Shown here: piece after piece, positions 24,463 through 32,824 of the stretch | How positions within the stretch are numbered: position 1 is the stretch's first letter | Layout: every line of letters starts with the position of its first letter | From: Opitutus sp. ER46 | GTDB taxonomy: Bacteria > Verrucomicrobiota > Verrucomicrobiia > Opitutales > Opitutaceae | Assembly: GCF_003054705.1 (NCBI RefSeq) | Contig: NZ_QAYX01000013.1 | Coordinates: forward strand, 19,899-83,898 | DNA length: 64,000 bases | Reading direction: 5' to 3' | Position numbers and translations under genes: made by a program | Notes under the pieces: model-generated | The model's input: the letters and a program-made list of their open reading frames with translations, nothing else | The model's database searches: none | Told to the model about the DNA's origin: nothing

Positions 24463-26661
24463 ATGAAGCACCCGTCCCTGGTTCTCCTGACACTCCTTGC
24501 CTTCCTGTCCCCCGTTGCCGCTCGCGCCGCCGAGGACGCCCGACCCGTGTACCGCGATCCCGCGGCGCCACTCGAGGCCCGCGTCGAGGACCTGCTGGGC
24601 CGGCTCACGCTCGAGGAGAAAGTCTCGCTCCTGCACGGCGACTCCAAGTTCACCACCGCCGGCGTGCCGCGCCTGGGCATCCCCGTCCGGCATTTGACCG
24701 ACGGCCCCAACGGCGTGCGCGAGGAGATCGAGCGCGACACGTTCAAAGCCGCCGGGCGGACCGATGATTTCTCCACGGCGATGCCCACCGGCATCGCCCT
24801 CGCGGCCACGTGGGACCCCGAGCTCGCCTTCCTCGAAGGCGCCACCATCGCCACCGAGGCGCGCGCCCGCGGGAAGGACATCGTGCTCGGGCCCGGCGTG
24901 AACATCATGCGCTCCCCGCTGTGCGGCCGGAATTTCGAGTACCTGGGCGAGGACCCCTTCCTCGCGGGCCGGATCGCCGTTGGCTTCATCGGCGGCGAGC
25001 AGTCGGGCGGCATCGCGTCGTCGGTGAAACATTTCGCGGTCAACAACCAGGAGACGCTGCGCAACTCGATCAACGTCGAGATGGATGAACGTACGCTCCG
25101 CGAGATCTACCTGCCCGCCTTTCACGCCGCCGTGACCGAGGCCGGTGTGTGGACCGTCATGGGTGCGTACAACAAGTTTCGCGGCGAGCACTGCTGCCAT
25201 AACGATTACCTCCTCAACCAGGTCCTGAAACAGGAGTGGGGCTTCAAGGGGCTGGTGATGTCGGACTGGAACGGCACCCACGACACCGCGCAGGCCGCCC
25301 GCCACGGGCTCGACCTCGAGATGGGTACCGAGAAGCGCGCCTACGCCGATTGGTTCCTCGCCGGCCCGTACCGCGAAGGCCTCGCGCGCGGCGAATTCCC
25401 GCTGGCCGGGCTCGACGACAAGGTCCGCCGCAACCTCCGCGTCCTGATCGCCACCGGCGGACTCGACGGCCGCGCGCCCGGGGCGATCAACACGAAGGCC
25501 CACCAGCTCGTCGCCCGCCGCGTCGCCGAAGAAGCGATCGTCCTCCTCAAGAACACCGGCGGCCTCCTTCCGCTCGACGCCACCAAGCTCCGCACCATCG
25601 CCGTGATCGGCGAGAATGCGACGCGCCCCCAGGCGCACGGGGGCCAAAGCTCCGAGGTCAAGCCGCTCTACGAGGTGACGCCCCTCCAGGGCATCATCCG
25701 GCGCGTCGGCCGCACGGTGAACGTGATCCACGCCCTCGGCTACGAGGCGCCGAACTCCGATCGGCTGAGCACGCGTCCCCAGAAACCGGATGCGCCACTC
25801 AGCGCCGACGAACTCGCCGAGCGTGCGGTCGCCGCGGCCCGCGCCGCCGACGCCGTCGTGTTCGTCGGCGGGCTCAATCACGAGCAAGGCAACGACTGCG
25901 AGGGCGACGACCGCACCGAGCTCGCGTTGCCGTACGGCCAGGACGCGTTGTTGGAGCGCATCGTCGCCGCCAATCCCCGCACCGTCGTCGTCCTCGTCTC
26001 CGGCTCGCCGGTGAGCATGGGCGCGTGGCTGCCGCGCACCCCCGCCGTGCTGCAGGCGTGGTTCGGCGGCATGGAGGCCGGGAACGCCGTGGCGCGCGTG
26101 CTCTTCGGGGACGTCAATCCCTCCGGCAAACTGCCGTGCACCTTTCCCCGGCAGCTGGCCGACTCCCCCGCGCACGCCCTCGGCGCGTGGCCGGGGAAGG
26201 ACGGCACCGTCACCTACACCGAAGGCCTGCTCGTCGGCTACCGCTGGTTCGATACCAAGGCCATCGAGCCGCTGTTCCCGTTCGGCCACGGCCTCAGCTA
26301 CACGAGCTTCGCCTACCGCGGCGCGCGCGTCGTGCCCGGCACCGACGCCAAGGGGCCGCTCGCGACCGTCGAGGTCGAGGTGACCAACACGGGAGCGCGC
26401 GCCGGCGCCGAGGTGGTCCAGTTGTACGTGCGCGACGTCGAGGCGAGCCTGCCACGCCCCGCGCAGGAGCTGAAGGCCTTCCGCAAGGTCCAGCTTCAAC
26501 CCGGCGAGCGCCGGGTCGTCACGCTGCCCCTCGGACGCGAGGCCTTCTCGTTCTACGATCCCGCGCGGCGAGCGTGGGTCGCCGAGCCCGGCAAGTTCGT
26601 CCTCGCCGTCGGCAGCTCGTCCCGCGACCTCCGCGCCCAGCTCGAATTCACCCTGCCGTAA
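24463..26661 (+). CDS. Glycoside hydrolase family 3 (beta-glucosidase-like), exported
   Basis: 732 residues with a signal peptide (LVLLTLLAFLSPVAARAAED). GH3 N-terminal barrel (about 30-350) with TDGPNGVREE, GPGVNIMRSPLCGRNFEY, KHFAVNNQE and the nucleophile Asp in LVMSDWNGTHD (D268). GH3 C-terminal domain (about 390-610: EEAIVLLKNTGGLLPLD, FVGGLNHEQGNDCEGDDRTE), then a fibronectin-III-like domain (TNTGARAGAEVVQLYVRD). Periplasmic or secreted hydrolysis of beta-linked oligosaccharides. Length matches beta-glucosidases of this type. Stands alone. Confidence 0.93.
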   Translation: MKHPSLVLLTLLAFLSPVAARAAEDARPVYRDPAAPLEARVEDLLGRLTLEEKVSLLHGDSKFTTAGVPRLGIPVRHLTDGPNGVREEIERDTFKAAGRTDDFSTAMPTGIALAATWDPELAFLEGATIATEARARGKDIVLGPGVNIMRSPLCGRNFEYLGEDPFLAGRIAVGFIGGEQSGGIASSVKHFAVNNQETLRNSINVEMDERTLREIYLPAFHAAVTEAGVWTVMGAYNKFRGEHCCHNDYLLNQVLKQEWGFKGLVMSDWNGTHDTAQAARHGLDLEMGTEKRAYADWFLAGPYREGLARGEFPLAGLDDKVRRNLRVLIATGGLDGRAPGAINTKAHQLVARRVAEEAIVLLKNTGGLLPLDATKLRTIAVIGENATRPQAHGGQSSEVKPLYEVTPLQGIIRRVGRTVNVIHALGYEAPNSDRLSTRPQKPDAPLSADELAERAVAAARAADAVVFVGGLNHEQGNDCEGDDRTELALPYGQDALLERIVAANPRTVVVLVSGSPVSMGAWLPRTPAVLQAWFGGMEAGNAVARVLFGDVNPSGKLPCTFPRQLADSPAHALGAWPGKDGTVTYTEGLLVGYRWFDTKAIEPLFPFGHGLSYTSFAYRGARVVPGTDAKGPLATVEVEVTNTGARAGAEVVQLYVRDVEASLPRPAQELKAFRKVQLQPGERRVVTLPLGREAFSFYDPARRAWVAEPGKFVLAVGSSSRDLRAQLEFTLP

Positions 26662-26991
26662 AGGTTATCGCAGGTTCTCGCTCTCGCGATAACCTATGGG
26701 GGAGCTGAAGCCGGCGCCTGCGGCGCCGGAATCGTTCTCGTTCTCGTAAGAGGTTATCGCGGCCGCGATAACCTATATAGGCGCTACCACCGGCGCCCGT
26801 CGGCGCCGGGACGTGAACCCCACTTACTTTGGTTTTCGCGCCCGCGAAAACCAAAGTTGCATTCAGCGGCGATCGCCGCATGGTGCGCGCTGTTCTTTGA
26901 CGGGTTGCACGCCGGCGCCATCGGCGCCGGCAGGTGCGAGCACAACCCCGGCCCCCTGGGCCAGACCGTTGCGCCGCGCCGTTCAATTTTC
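26662..26991. repeat. Hairpin-rich repeat block upstream of tmRNA
   Basis: Two AGGTTATCGC...GCGATAACCT hairpins (about 26663-26696 and 26751-26775), GGCGCC palindromes (26713-26730, 26791-26809, 26911-26931), and a TTTTCG-family hairpin CTTTGGTTTTCGCG/CGCGAAAACCAAAG (26827-26856) preceded by the CCCCACTTACTT leader form. No gene seen; the tmRNA promoter should lie in the last 60-100 bp but no clear boxes are visible. Confidence 0.75.
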
Positions 26992-27346
26992 GGGGGTGTT
27001 CTGGATTCTACCCTTGGTTGGAGTGCGCCGCTGCCAGTCGAGAGTCGTGGGCCTCTCGTAAATCCCCCTGCGAAACAATAAACGGCAAAACTGAAGAAAT
27101 GCCTCTGGCTGCTTAATGTCAGCCACGTTGGTCTAGCGACACCTGCTAGCTGGAACTAACGACGACAGCAGGAATAGCGCGCGGAGCGGTTCGCGGACCG
27201 CGCGTCGTATCTTCCATCCGGGGACTGGCGGGTGCTCAAGCGCGCGTGATCGCGTGGCACCAGCGAGATCAAAGTCACGCTATACTTGGTAGACGCGGCG
27301 CGCGAAGGTCAGGGGCACGCGGGTTCAATTCCCGCCACCTCCACCA
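26992..27346 (+). ncRNA. ssrA: tmRNA (transfer-messenger RNA)
   Basis: 355 nt. The 5' end GGGGGTGTTCTGGATTC pairs with the 3' end CACCTCC-A-CCA to make a 7-bp acceptor stem (one G-U). The 3' part has the TPsiC arm (GCGGGTTCAATTCCCGC) and encoded CCA. The internal reading frame near 27085-27116 gives a proteolysis tag ending in NGKTEEMPLAA followed by TAA; the exact resume codon (up to three codons before the Asn) is not certain. Releases stalled ribosomes and tags products for proteases. No trans-translation protein gene (smpB) is adjacent. Confidence 0.95.
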
Positions 27347-27376
27347 TTTTTCTTTCCGCGCGCGGAAAGAAAAATG
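27345..27376 (+). terminator. Perfect 32-bp palindrome at the tmRNA 3' end
   Basis: CATTTTTCTTTCCGCG followed directly by its exact reverse complement; it begins at the last two bases of the encoded CCA. A stem this close to the 3' end may stop transcription and position 3' processing. Its T- and A-rich arms give a T-run on the left arm only, so it is an unusual terminator; it also resembles the TTTTCGC hairpin family. Confidence 0.55.
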
Positions 27377-27461
27377 CCGCGCCGTAGCCTTAGGCGAAGG
27401 CGGGCACGAGCTCGGCAAGACCTGCCGCGCTCCTTCTTTCTTCGCGTCCCGCGAAAAATGC

Positions 27462-27515
27462 TCAGTTCAGCCCGGCCGTGTTGACCGACATCGTGTCCGC
27501 CGACCTCGGCTTGCG
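27462..27515 (-). pseudogene. Relic of an S26 peptidase gene 3' end
   Basis: A minus-strand stretch reads ...DTMSVNTAGLN then TGA, nearly the same as the C-terminus of the S26 peptidase at 29637-30203 (...STMPVNTAGLN, stop). DNA identity is high over about 40-60 bp, including bases after the stop. An in-frame TGA at 27516 ends it upstream, so it cannot be functional. It lies just upstream of the first membrane-TPR gene and points to duplication of the peptidase/TPR gene pair. Confidence 0.6.
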
Positions 27516-27606
27516 TCAACTCGCGTTTACCCGCATCTGGTCCCGTGCGCCGAGATTCTTGGATTGCGTCACTTCGTATCCACAGCGTCACGTTAGGGCA
27601 AAGCAC

Positions 27607-29574
27607 GTGAATCTGCCTGAATCGAAACCGAGCCACGCCACTACAAGACCAACGCCGCCGCCCTCGGCAGAATTGCAGCGACTTCGCCCGCGCCGGTGGA
27701 CCCCAGTGAGCATCGTTACCTTGGGCGCAATCGTGGCCCTGGTTGCGCCGGTGCTCCTGCTCGGCCCGTGGCTCCCGTTGATCGATCTGGTGGGTTTCGT
27801 CGGCATGTACTCCTACCCACCGCAGTTGTCCTACGGCCCGCTGCATCATTACGTTTTCCAGTTCTCGTATGTCGGGGTGCTGGCTCTGTCCCGCCTTTGC
27901 TGCGATCTGCTGCTGCCGATCCGCTTCCAGATTCCCCTGCTCTACCTGCTGCAGGTGGGAATCTGCTTCGGCGTGGTATACGGTTCGCTGCAAAGACTGG
28001 TGCGGGATCCGTGGCTCCGGGCAGTCGGGATCGCCCTGGGCGCCCTCGCATTCTGGGACGGCATCTTTCTCTGGGGCGGCCCGCTAGCGCACTCCATGGG
28101 CGCAGCCTTCATCAGTTGGGCAACCTACTTGTCCATCCGTGATGCGGCCGAGTCGGGCAAAAATGCCAGCACTCCCGTCACGCTCCTCGTTCTGTTCGGC
28201 ATTTGCTGCCACCCGTTCATGCTGCCCTTCGCCTTGGTTCTGTGCGGCGTCCGGTTTCTGTTCGATCCCGCCCGTCGGCGACACACGGTCTTCCTCGCGG
28301 CGCTGGTGCTGGTGTTCGGCTTCGTGATCTTTCGCGACAGCCCCGCGGCCGAGGTTGGTGACGCCGAAGGTGGTCTGCGCCTCCTATTTGGATTTCATCC
28401 CGCCGAAATCTGGCTGCGCCTCAGCGGCCTTTTCACCCAGGACGCCCGCTTCGCCACGGCCCTCTTTGGCTCCACGCCGAGCGGATCGCTCATCACGTTC
28501 TTCGTCTTCGCCATCCTGCATCTCGTCGGCTTCGTGCTGTCTCCGTACATCGCGGTGAAGGAACGCCAATCGACCTGGCTCCGGATGCTTGCGACGCTGA
28601 ACACCTGCGCCGGCGTCCTGTATGTATTCTCCCGCGACCTGCCGAGCGCGCCCATCGGGGAGTGGCCCCAGCGCGTGCTCACCCTGTATGCACCATACAC
28701 CTACATGTCTGGATTCGTTGGCCTCCTTTACGTCATGCAGCAGGGCCGAGGCGTGGCGGGAGCGGGCTGGCGTGTCCCTCGGGTCGCATGGCTCGTGCCG
28801 GGGCTAGTTCTTGCCTTCGCCGTCTTCACCCACGCGCAGGTCTTTCGGTTCGGCAGCACGCTCGCCGCCAATATCGCCAAGACCCGCGACGACATCCTCA
28901 AGACCGGCGTGACCAATGCCTACTTGGTGGTATCGGGTATGGACAACGTCCATCCATTCTATCTGCGCGCAGTGCCCTTCGTGCTCTTCTCCGATCGCGA
29001 AATCGTCGCCCGCAATCTGTTGCTCAGCACCGAATGGCATGTCAAACCGCGGCATCCCACCCGCCTCGCCGAAGCGGCGTTTCAGGTCGGCCGGAAGCAC
29101 TACCTCGCGGAATTCAGTGCGCAGGGCCAGGTCATGGCGGTGCAACTGATCGAGCAGCCATCCAACCGCTTTCCCGTCAGCGAACGCACGAATGCAACGA
29201 CGTGGATGACGCCGTCCGTGCTCGCCCATGATCAGTTTCATCTGGGCGTAGCCCTGTTCCAGGCCGGTGTCTATCCGGCCGCATTCCAACACTTCAACAC
29301 CGCCGTGTACCTCCAGCCCGACTTCGTCGAAGCTTGGACCAATGCCGGGGCGGCGCTTTTCCGCGCCGGTAACCCGCAGGATGCGATGCTGTGCTTCGAA
29401 GCCGCGCTACAGCGCGACCCCAAGTCGGTCGACGCCCACATGAATCTTGCGCTCGTGATGGCCGAGCTCGGCCGGTCGCAGGAAGCGGTCACGCACGCCG
29501 AGGAAGTGCTGGCGATCAATCCCGGCGACGCGCGTGCCCTCACACTGCTGCAAACGTTGCGGCCGACGAAGTAA
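27607..29574 (+). CDS. Polytopic membrane protein with C-terminal TPR repeats (copy 1)
   Basis: 655 residues from GTG 27607 (upstream in-frame TTG codons lie in the relic/repeat region). About ten membrane segments in residues 30-440 (IVTLGAIVALVAPVLLLGPW, LIDLVGFVGMYSYPPQLSYG, LVLFGICCHPFMLPFALVLC), then a soluble linker and two or three TPRs at about 540-650 (FQHFNTAVYLQPDFVEAWTN, CFEAALQRDPKSVDAHMNLA). Clear paralogue of 30550-32478, with shared GMxSYPPQLSYGP and AFWDGxFxWGGPLA. Function unknown; a GT-C-like glycosyltransferase or cell-envelope role is possible. The S26 peptidase gene lies between the copies. Confidence 0.85.
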   Translation: MNLPESKPSHATTRPTPPPSAELQRLRPRRWTPVSIVTLGAIVALVAPVLLLGPWLPLIDLVGFVGMYSYPPQLSYGPLHHYVFQFSYVGVLALSRLCCDLLLPIRFQIPLLYLLQVGICFGVVYGSLQRLVRDPWLRAVGIALGALAFWDGIFLWGGPLAHSMGAAFISWATYLSIRDAAESGKNASTPVTLLVLFGICCHPFMLPFALVLCGVRFLFDPARRRHTVFLAALVLVFGFVIFRDSPAAEVGDAEGGLRLLFGFHPAEIWLRLSGLFTQDARFATALFGSTPSGSLITFFVFAILHLVGFVLSPYIAVKERQSTWLRMLATLNTCAGVLYVFSRDLPSAPIGEWPQRVLTLYAPYTYMSGFVGLLYVMQQGRGVAGAGWRVPRVAWLVPGLVLAFAVFTHAQVFRFGSTLAANIAKTRDDILKTGVTNAYLVVSGMDNVHPFYLRAVPFVLFSDREIVARNLLLSTEWHVKPRHPTRLAEAAFQVGRKHYLAEFSAQGQVMAVQLIEQPSNRFPVSERTNATTWMTPSVLAHDQFHLGVALFQAGVYPAAFQHFNTAVYLQPDFVEAWTNAGAALFRAGNPQDAMLCFEAALQRDPKSVDAHMNLALVMAELGRSQEAVTHAEEVLAINPGDARALTLLQTLRPTK

Positions 29575-29636
29575 CCGGCCGCGGTCTCCGCGCCATCGCC
29601 CAATCGTCCCGCGCTTTCGCGTCCGCGAGAAGCGCT

Positions 29637-30203
29637 TCAGTTTAGCCCGGCCGTGTTGACCGGCATCGTGCTCGTCGCCACCCGGATCCCGCCGCGCGAA
29701 ACGTCCGGCTTCGAATAGACCACGCCGACCAGCCGGCGGCGATAGGTCTCCGGCGTCACATACACCGAATCCATCCGCTTGTTGTGGTCGCCGCGCGCGT
29801 AGAAGACGTTGCCGTGCTTCTCGACCAGCCGGTGCACGAGCTGCGTCTTCCGCTTCGCATCATAGAAGGTCACCACGTCGCCCACCTTCAGCTCCGCGAA
29901 GGGCGTCGCCTCGAGCAGCAGCACGGAATTCTCGTCGAAATAGGGCCGCATGCTGCCCGTCGCCTGCACCCGCCCGAGCGACACATTGCGCCCGCTCATC
30001 TGCGAGATCGCACCCGCCAGCATCTGCGCTTCCTGCGATGAGAGATCCGACGTCGGGCTGAGATCCAGCGTGGCCGCCGTTTCGCGCCCTGCCACCGCCA
30101 CCGGGATCGTCGCCACCTGCACCGGGGTCGTCGCCTGGGCCGTCGACGTCGCGACGAGCAGGAAAAGGGTGGTGAGGAGGGCGGTGAGAGTGGGCTTCGG
30201 CAT
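29637..30203 (-). CDS. S26-family peptidase, ER/archaeal-type signal peptidase
   Basis: 188 residues from ATG 30203 (MPKPTLTALLTTLFLLVATS), with a signal peptide or anchor. Catalytic box ATGSMRPYFDENSVLLLE with Ser84; the general-base position is a His (QLVHRLVEKHG, H124) rather than Lys, as in Sec11/SipW-type enzymes; GDHN plays the part of the GDN box. Shorter than LepB and without its second domain. It stands between two paralogous membrane-TPR genes on the opposite strand, and a relic of its 3' end lies upstream of copy 1. It may process a limited set of substrates (inference). Confidence 0.82.
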   Translation of the reverse strand: MPKPTLTALLTTLFLLVATSTAQATTPVQVATIPVAVAGRETAATLDLSPTSDLSSQEAQMLAGAISQMSGRNVSLGRVQATGSMRPYFDENSVLLLEATPFAELKVGDVVTFYDAKRKTQLVHRLVEKHGNVFYARGDHNKRMDSVYVTPETYRRRLVGVVYSKPDVSRGGIRVATSTMPVNTAGLN

Positions 30204-30549
30204 GGCGCCCTCGTTAGCGGCGCCCCCAGGACCTTCTGTAGTGGAAAAATCTCGTAACTCGTTGATTACTAATACACCCCAGATTTCAATCCCGGGGATC
30301 CACCCAGGCATTTCCGCCCCAACTCCCGACCGCGTCTAGGGTGTCGCCTAGGGTTCTCCCGGGTCGTCAAACGATGTGCAGAAAGCCACCCTCGAAACCC
30401 ACCCTACAAACGCAACCTGCCGGCATCCCGAGCGCCTCCGCGCTCCAGGGCACGCGGCTGCGGCCGGCGCTTTCCACGCCCCAAAGCCCTCCCCTGTTTT
30501 TTTCGCCGGCAAAAACCAGAATTCTCCGCTAACTCTCCGTCGCCCCACT
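30204..30549. other. Intergenic region between S26 peptidase and membrane-TPR copy 2
   Basis: 346 bp. The part at about 30235-30300 is AT-rich for this genome and may hold the promoter of the minus-strand S26 gene (a TTGAAA box can be read on the minus strand, but the -10 is poor). Near 30500-30515 there is a TTTTTTTCGCCGGCAAAAA hairpin of the family seen elsewhere. No separate gene seen. Confidence 0.5.
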
Positions 30550-32478
30550 TTGAACCCGAACATTCCGCCCGCTTCAGGGCCGGTGTCCGCTTCGCCCCGT
30601 TTCCGGCCCACCGCCCCCGCCTACGTCGCCCTCGGCGCCGTCCTCGCGCTCATCCTCCCCGTGCTCATCTACGGGCCCTGGGTACCACTCATCGATCTCG
30701 TCGCTTTCGTCGGGATGAACTCCTACCCGCCGCAGCTCTCGTACGGCCCGGTTCACACCTACAGTTTCCAGTTCACTTACGTCGGACACTATGCGCTATC
30801 GCGCCTCCTCACCGACCTCCATGTCGCCGCTCCGTACCAGATCGCAACGCTCTACCTGCTCCAGGCGGGCGCCTGCTTCCTGATCGTTTACCGCTCACTC
30901 GAACGGCTCGTGGAGAACCGCTGGTGGCGCAGCGTCGGCATCGCGCTTGGCACCCTCGCGTTCTGGGACGGCGTTTTCATCTGGGGCGGCCCGCTCGCGT
31001 TCTCGCTCGGAGCGTCCTGTGTCGGGCTCGCCACGTTCCTCGTCCTGCGCGAAGCCGCCGAGCCCGAACGGCGCTCCAGCCTCCCCATCGCGCTGCTCAT
31101 CGGCTTCGGCCTCATCTGCCACCCCTTCGCCCTGCCGTTCGCGCTCATCCTGTGCGGTCTCCGCTTTCTGTTCGTGCAGCGTCACCGTCGGCAAACGCTC
31201 GCCTTTGCCGGCGCCGTCCTGCTCTTCGGCTTCGTCATCGTCCGCGACAGCCCCGCCTCCGAAGCCTCCGCCACTGCCAGCCTGAAGATCCTCTTCACCG
31301 TCGACCCGGCTCAGATGTGGCTGCGTGTGACGAACCTGTTCACGATGGACGCCCTGCTCGTCCGGACGCTCTTTGGCGCCACGCCCTGGACCAGCACCGT
31401 CTTCTTCTGGGTCATGGGCAGCCTGCACCTGATCGGCTTCGCCATCGCCCCCGTCCTGGCTTGGCGCTGCCGCAGCTCGCTTTGGCTCCGCATGCTCGCG
31501 GTACTCAACACCGTCGTGGGCCTCTGCTATCTTCTTTCCGTCGACTCCCCGGCGGCTCCGATTCCGGAGTGGCCGCAACGGATTCTCACGTTCCACGCTC
31601 CGTTCACGTTCCTCACTGCGTTTGCCGGGCTCATACACCTGCTCGGCCGCTGGCGGCCCGCGATCACCGCTCCCGACCGCCGGCTTCCCCGCGGCGCCTG
31701 GCTGGTCCCCGCGGTTCTGCTCTTGGCCGTAATGGCTGTCCAAATACCTGTGCTCCGCTTTGGCCCGATCCTGGCCGCCAACGTCGACCGCGCCCGGACC
31801 GAGTTCCTCCAAACCAATATCTCCAGCGCCTATGTCGTCGCCACCGGCATCGACCAAGTTCGCCCCTTCTACCTCCGCTGTGTCCCGTTCATGCTGTTCT
31901 CCGATCCCGAGATCGTCGGCCGCCACGTGCTCCTCGCGACCGAGTGGCACTTTCAGGACCGCCACCCGAGCCGCATCACTGAACTGGCCTTTAATCTGGG
32001 CCGGGATCGCTACCGCGCCGATTTTTCGGCCTCCGATGGATCGATCCACGTCCAGGTCTTCCAGCACCCGCCCCACCGGTTCCCGATCATCGAGAACACG
32101 AACCTGGAGCGTTGGGGCAACGCCCATACCCTCGCGAAGGGTCAGTTCAACCAGGGCGTCACCCTCCTCAATAGCGGCTTCGCCGCCGCCGCGCTGGAAC
32201 ACTTCAACACCGCCGTCTATCTCGCCCCGACCTTCGGCAACGCTTGGAACAATGGCGGGGCCATACTCTCCCAACTCGGCCGCAAAGCCGAAGCCGAGGC
32301 CTACTTCCGTGCGGCCGTCCAGGCCGCGCCCGACGAGATCGATTTTCGCCTCAACCTCGCCACCACCCTGCTTGAGAACGGCCGCCCGGCCGAGGCGACC
32401 GCCGAGCTCAACGAGGTGCTCCGCCGCGACCCGACTTCCGCCCGCGCTCGCGAGCTCCTCTCCCGCAGTTCTCGCTGA
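30550..32478 (+). CDS. Polytopic membrane protein with C-terminal TPR repeats (copy 2)
   Basis: 642 residues from TTG 30550, the position that matches the start of copy 1 (27607); a longer form from GTG 30376 is open but would be read through a repeat hairpin. About ten membrane segments (ALGAVLALILPVLIYGPWVP, LIDLVAFVGMNSYPPQLSYG, LIGFGLICHPFALPFALILC) and C-terminal TPRs at about 535-640 (LEHFNTAVYLAPTFGNAWNN, EAYFRAAVQAAPDEIDFRLN). Same domain order and length as copy 1, with conservation over the whole length. Function unknown. Confidence 0.85.
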   Translation: MNPNIPPASGPVSASPRFRPTAPAYVALGAVLALILPVLIYGPWVPLIDLVAFVGMNSYPPQLSYGPVHTYSFQFTYVGHYALSRLLTDLHVAAPYQIATLYLLQAGACFLIVYRSLERLVENRWWRSVGIALGTLAFWDGVFIWGGPLAFSLGASCVGLATFLVLREAAEPERRSSLPIALLIGFGLICHPFALPFALILCGLRFLFVQRHRRQTLAFAGAVLLFGFVIVRDSPASEASATASLKILFTVDPAQMWLRVTNLFTMDALLVRTLFGATPWTSTVFFWVMGSLHLIGFAIAPVLAWRCRSSLWLRMLAVLNTVVGLCYLLSVDSPAAPIPEWPQRILTFHAPFTFLTAFAGLIHLLGRWRPAITAPDRRLPRGAWLVPAVLLLAVMAVQIPVLRFGPILAANVDRARTEFLQTNISSAYVVATGIDQVRPFYLRCVPFMLFSDPEIVGRHVLLATEWHFQDRHPSRITELAFNLGRDRYRADFSASDGSIHVQVFQHPPHRFPIIENTNLERWGNAHTLAKGQFNQGVTLLNSGFAAAALEHFNTAVYLAPTFGNAWNNGGAILSQLGRKAEAEAYFRAAVQAAPDEIDFRLNLATTLLENGRPAEATAELNEVLRRDPTSARARELLSRSSR

Positions 32479-32824
32479 CGCGAATACCCGCCGCGCGATC
32501 AGCGGCTCCTTCTTGCGCCTTCTGGCTTCTTTGCGGCCAAACCCAACCCGAACTCCGTGGTTACCCGCCTCTTCGTGGCCAATGGCTATAGGCAATAGGC
32601 TGTAGGCTATAGGCTTTATGCTGGCTCGCTCCGCGATAACCGAAGTAGGAGCTGCTGCCGGCTCCGCCGGCGCCGAAGACCATACCCACTTCAGTTTTCG
32701 CGGAGCGAAAACTGCAGAGAAAGAGTAAGAGTAGGAGTAAGAGAAAGATCGCCCGAGCCGGCTCCGCCGGCGCCAAGCCTGGCCCTCACTTACTTTGTTT
32801 TTTGCCGCCGGCAAAAAACAAAGT
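32479..32824. repeat. Intergenic repeat mosaic with two family hairpins
   Basis: 346 bp: CTTCTGGCTTCTTTGCGGCC phrase (32517-32537), GGCTATAGGC phrases (32582-32615), TTTTCGC hairpin CAGTTTTCGC-GGA-GCGAAAACTG (32692-32714), polypurine GAGAAAGAGTAAGAGTAGG (32717-32745), GGCTCCGCCGGCGCC, then hairpin CTTTGTTTTTTGCCG/CGGCAAAAAACAAAG (32793-32823), which touches the stop of the regulator gene. Confidence 0.75.

Noticed and set aside
24232..26499. Minus-strand open frame of 755 codons opposite the GH3 gene
   Set aside because: GH3 motifs on the plus strand are complete; the antisense frame has no recognisable domain.
27260..27346. A possible separate tRNA gene ending GGGTTCAATTCCCGCC...CCA
   Set aside because: The 5' partner of the acceptor stem lies 270 nt upstream and a tag frame lies between; it is the 3' half of tmRNA.
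27478..27606. Longer start (TTG 27478) for the first membrane-TPR protein
   Set aside because: That segment overlaps a peptidase relic on the other strand and has no match in the paralogue; GTG 27607 fits.
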